Of a stretch of DNA of 6,133 nt, positions 5,210 through 6,133 are shown one piece after another; position 1 is the stretch's first letter; every line of letters begins with the position of its first letter. The translations under genes and the position numbers were made by a program. Source of the stretch: an uncultured Pelagibacteraceae bacterium (GTDB taxonomy: Bacteria > Pseudomonadota > Alphaproteobacteria > Pelagibacterales > Pelagibacteraceae); contig CACANV010000040.1 of assembly GCA_902533955.1 (NCBI GenBank), positions 1 to 6,133 of the forward strand, written 5' to 3'. The notes under the pieces are model-generated. The model was not told the origin of the DNA and made no database searches. It was given only the letters and a program-made list of their open reading frames with translations.

Positions 5210-6133
5210 ATGGCAAAAAGAGATTACTACGACGTCTTGGGTGTTAATAAGAGTTCTTCAGCGGATCAAATAAAATCTTCATATAGAAAATTAGCAGTTA
5301 AATATCATCCTGATAAAAATAAAGGAGATAAAGCAGCAGAAGAAAAATTTAAAGAAGCATCTGAAGCTTATCATGTTCTTTCAAATTCAGAAAGAAAACA
5401 AAACTATGATAATTTTGGACATGCAGCTTTTGAAAATGGAGGAGGTGGAAGAGGTGGATTTAGTAACTTTGATTTCTCAAGTTCATTTTCAGATATTTTT
5501 GAAGATTTTTTTGGAGAAGGTTTTACAAGTGGAGGAAGAAGATCTAGAAGGTCAAATAATAGAGGTTCTGATCTAAGATATGATTTATCAATAAGCTTAG
5601 AAGAAGCCTTCGCTGGTAAGAAACAAGATATTAAATTTTCTACATCAGATAAATGTAATACCTGTAGTGGATCTGGATCAAAACCAGGTTATGATGCTGG
5701 ATCATGTTCGATGTGTGGAGGACATGGTCAAGTTAGGTCAAGTCAAGGTTTTTTTACAGTACAACAAACATGTCCACAATGTTCAGGATCGGGTGAGGAA
5801 ATAACTAATCCATGTAATAGTTGTAACGGACAAGGTAAAAAACAGTCTTCAAAAAGACTTTCTGTAACCATTCCAAAAGGCGTAGATGATGGAACAAGAA
5901 TAAGATTAGCTGGCAAAGGAGAAGCTGGATCCAGAGGAGCAAGCAATGGTGATTTATATTTATTTATAAACGTTTACTCTCACGATCTATTTAAAAGATC
6001 AGAGGAAAATTTATTTTTTGAATGTCCAATATCAATAGCTGATGCGGCATTGGGTACTGACATAAAAATTCCAACTATTGATGGTGGAAAAGCTAAAATA
6101 AAAATACCTGCCGGAACTCAAAGTGGAAAGCAA
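5210..6133 (+). CDS. dnaJ: Molecular chaperone DnaJ (Hsp40), partial (C-terminus missing)
   Basis: DnaJ delivers unfolded substrates to DnaK and stimulates its ATPase. The frame is open from ATG 5210 to the window end, 308 codons of a family usually around 370-380, so the end of the C-terminal domain and the dimerisation segment are missing. The J domain (1-70) starts AKRDYYDVLGV and carries the essential HPD triad at 33-35. A Gly/Phe-rich linker spans about 74-120 and includes DIFEDFFG (95-102). Four zinc-binding repeats of the CxxCxGxG type follow: CNTCSGSG (149-156), CSMCGGHG (166-173), CPQCSGSG (188-195) and CNSCNGQG (202-209), all cysteines intact. This makes it a class A (type I) DnaJ. 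The C-terminal substrate-binding domain includes VTIPKGVDDGTRIRLAGKGE and the ADAALGTD segment. The ATG at 5203 is out of frame. A Shine-Dalgarno sequence is not evident. It lies 28 bases after dnaK. Confidence 0.98.
   Translation, partial: MAKRDYYDVLGVNKSSSADQIKSSYRKLAVKYHPDKNKGDKAAEEKFKEASEAYHVLSNSERKQNYDNFGHAAFENGGGGRGGFSNFDFSSSFSDIFEDFFGEGFTSGGRRSRRSNNRGSDLRYDLSISLEEAFAGKKQDIKFSTSDKCNTCSGSGSKPGYDAGSCSMCGGHGQVRSSQGFFTVQQTCPQCSGSGEEITNPCNSCNGQGKKQSSKRLSVTIPKGVDDGTRIRLAGKGEAGSRGASNGDLYLFINVYSHDLFKRSEENLFFECPISIADAALGTDIKIPTIDGGKAKIKIPAGTQSGKQ

Noticed and set aside
5373..5576. 67-codon plus-strand open frame inside dnaJ
   Set aside because: It is an alternate frame of the Gly/Phe linker of DnaJ, produced by repetitive Gly and Glu codons.
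5743..5946. 67-codon minus-strand open frame inside dnaJ
   Set aside because: It is antisense to the zinc-finger region of DnaJ, whose frame is conserved throughout.
1..6133. A previously undescribed multi-gene system
   Set aside because: All six genes belong to well-known housekeeping families and leave no unexplained space; only small-scale regulatory features remain open.

Overview
The window is very AT-rich, with long A/T homopolymers inside genes, lysine- and asparagine-heavy proteins and gaps of only 28 to 72 bases between genes. It looks like a piece of a streamlined alphaproteobacterial chromosome. The DnaK, DnaJ and GrpE sequences, and an alphaproteobacterial-style LppC-like protein, fit a SAR11/Pelagibacterales-type marine bacterium best. 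This assignment is an inference from composition and protein style; no marker gene settles it.

Layout, left to right. (1) Positions 1-737, minus strand: most of rsmI, the 16S rRNA C1402 ribose methyltransferase, with its C-terminus cut off by the window edge. (2) Positions 768-1919, plus strand: a secreted LppC/LpoA-like periplasmic-binding-fold protein (penicillin-binding protein activator family), divergent from rsmI across 30 bases. (3) Positions 1903-2505, minus strand: rdgB, the ITP/XTP pyrophosphatase. Its 3' end overlaps the LppC gene by 17 bases inside a perfect AT-only inverted repeat. (4) Positions 2542-3186, 3259-5181 and 5210-6133, plus strand: the Hsp70 chaperone cassette grpE-dnaK-dnaJ, with dnaJ running off the right edge.

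GrpE, DnaK and DnaJ form one functional machine: DnaJ delivers substrates and triggers ATP hydrolysis, DnaK binds and refolds, and GrpE exchanges nucleotide. No CIRCE operator or hrcA gene is visible. Weak matches to heat-shock (RpoH, sigma-32) promoters lie just upstream of grpE and dnaK, so sigma-32 control is the more likely mode. RsmI, LppC and RdgB are unrelated housekeeping functions (ribosome modification, envelope, nucleotide-pool sanitation).

Every stretch over about 100 bases is coding. I see no RNA genes, mobile elements, CRISPR arrays or phage genes, and no novel multi-gene system. The points worth a second look are small-scale: the palindromic shared 3' end, -10-like hexamers almost touching several start codons, candidate RpoH promoters, long homopolymers in coding frames, and the compact rdgB-grpE junction.
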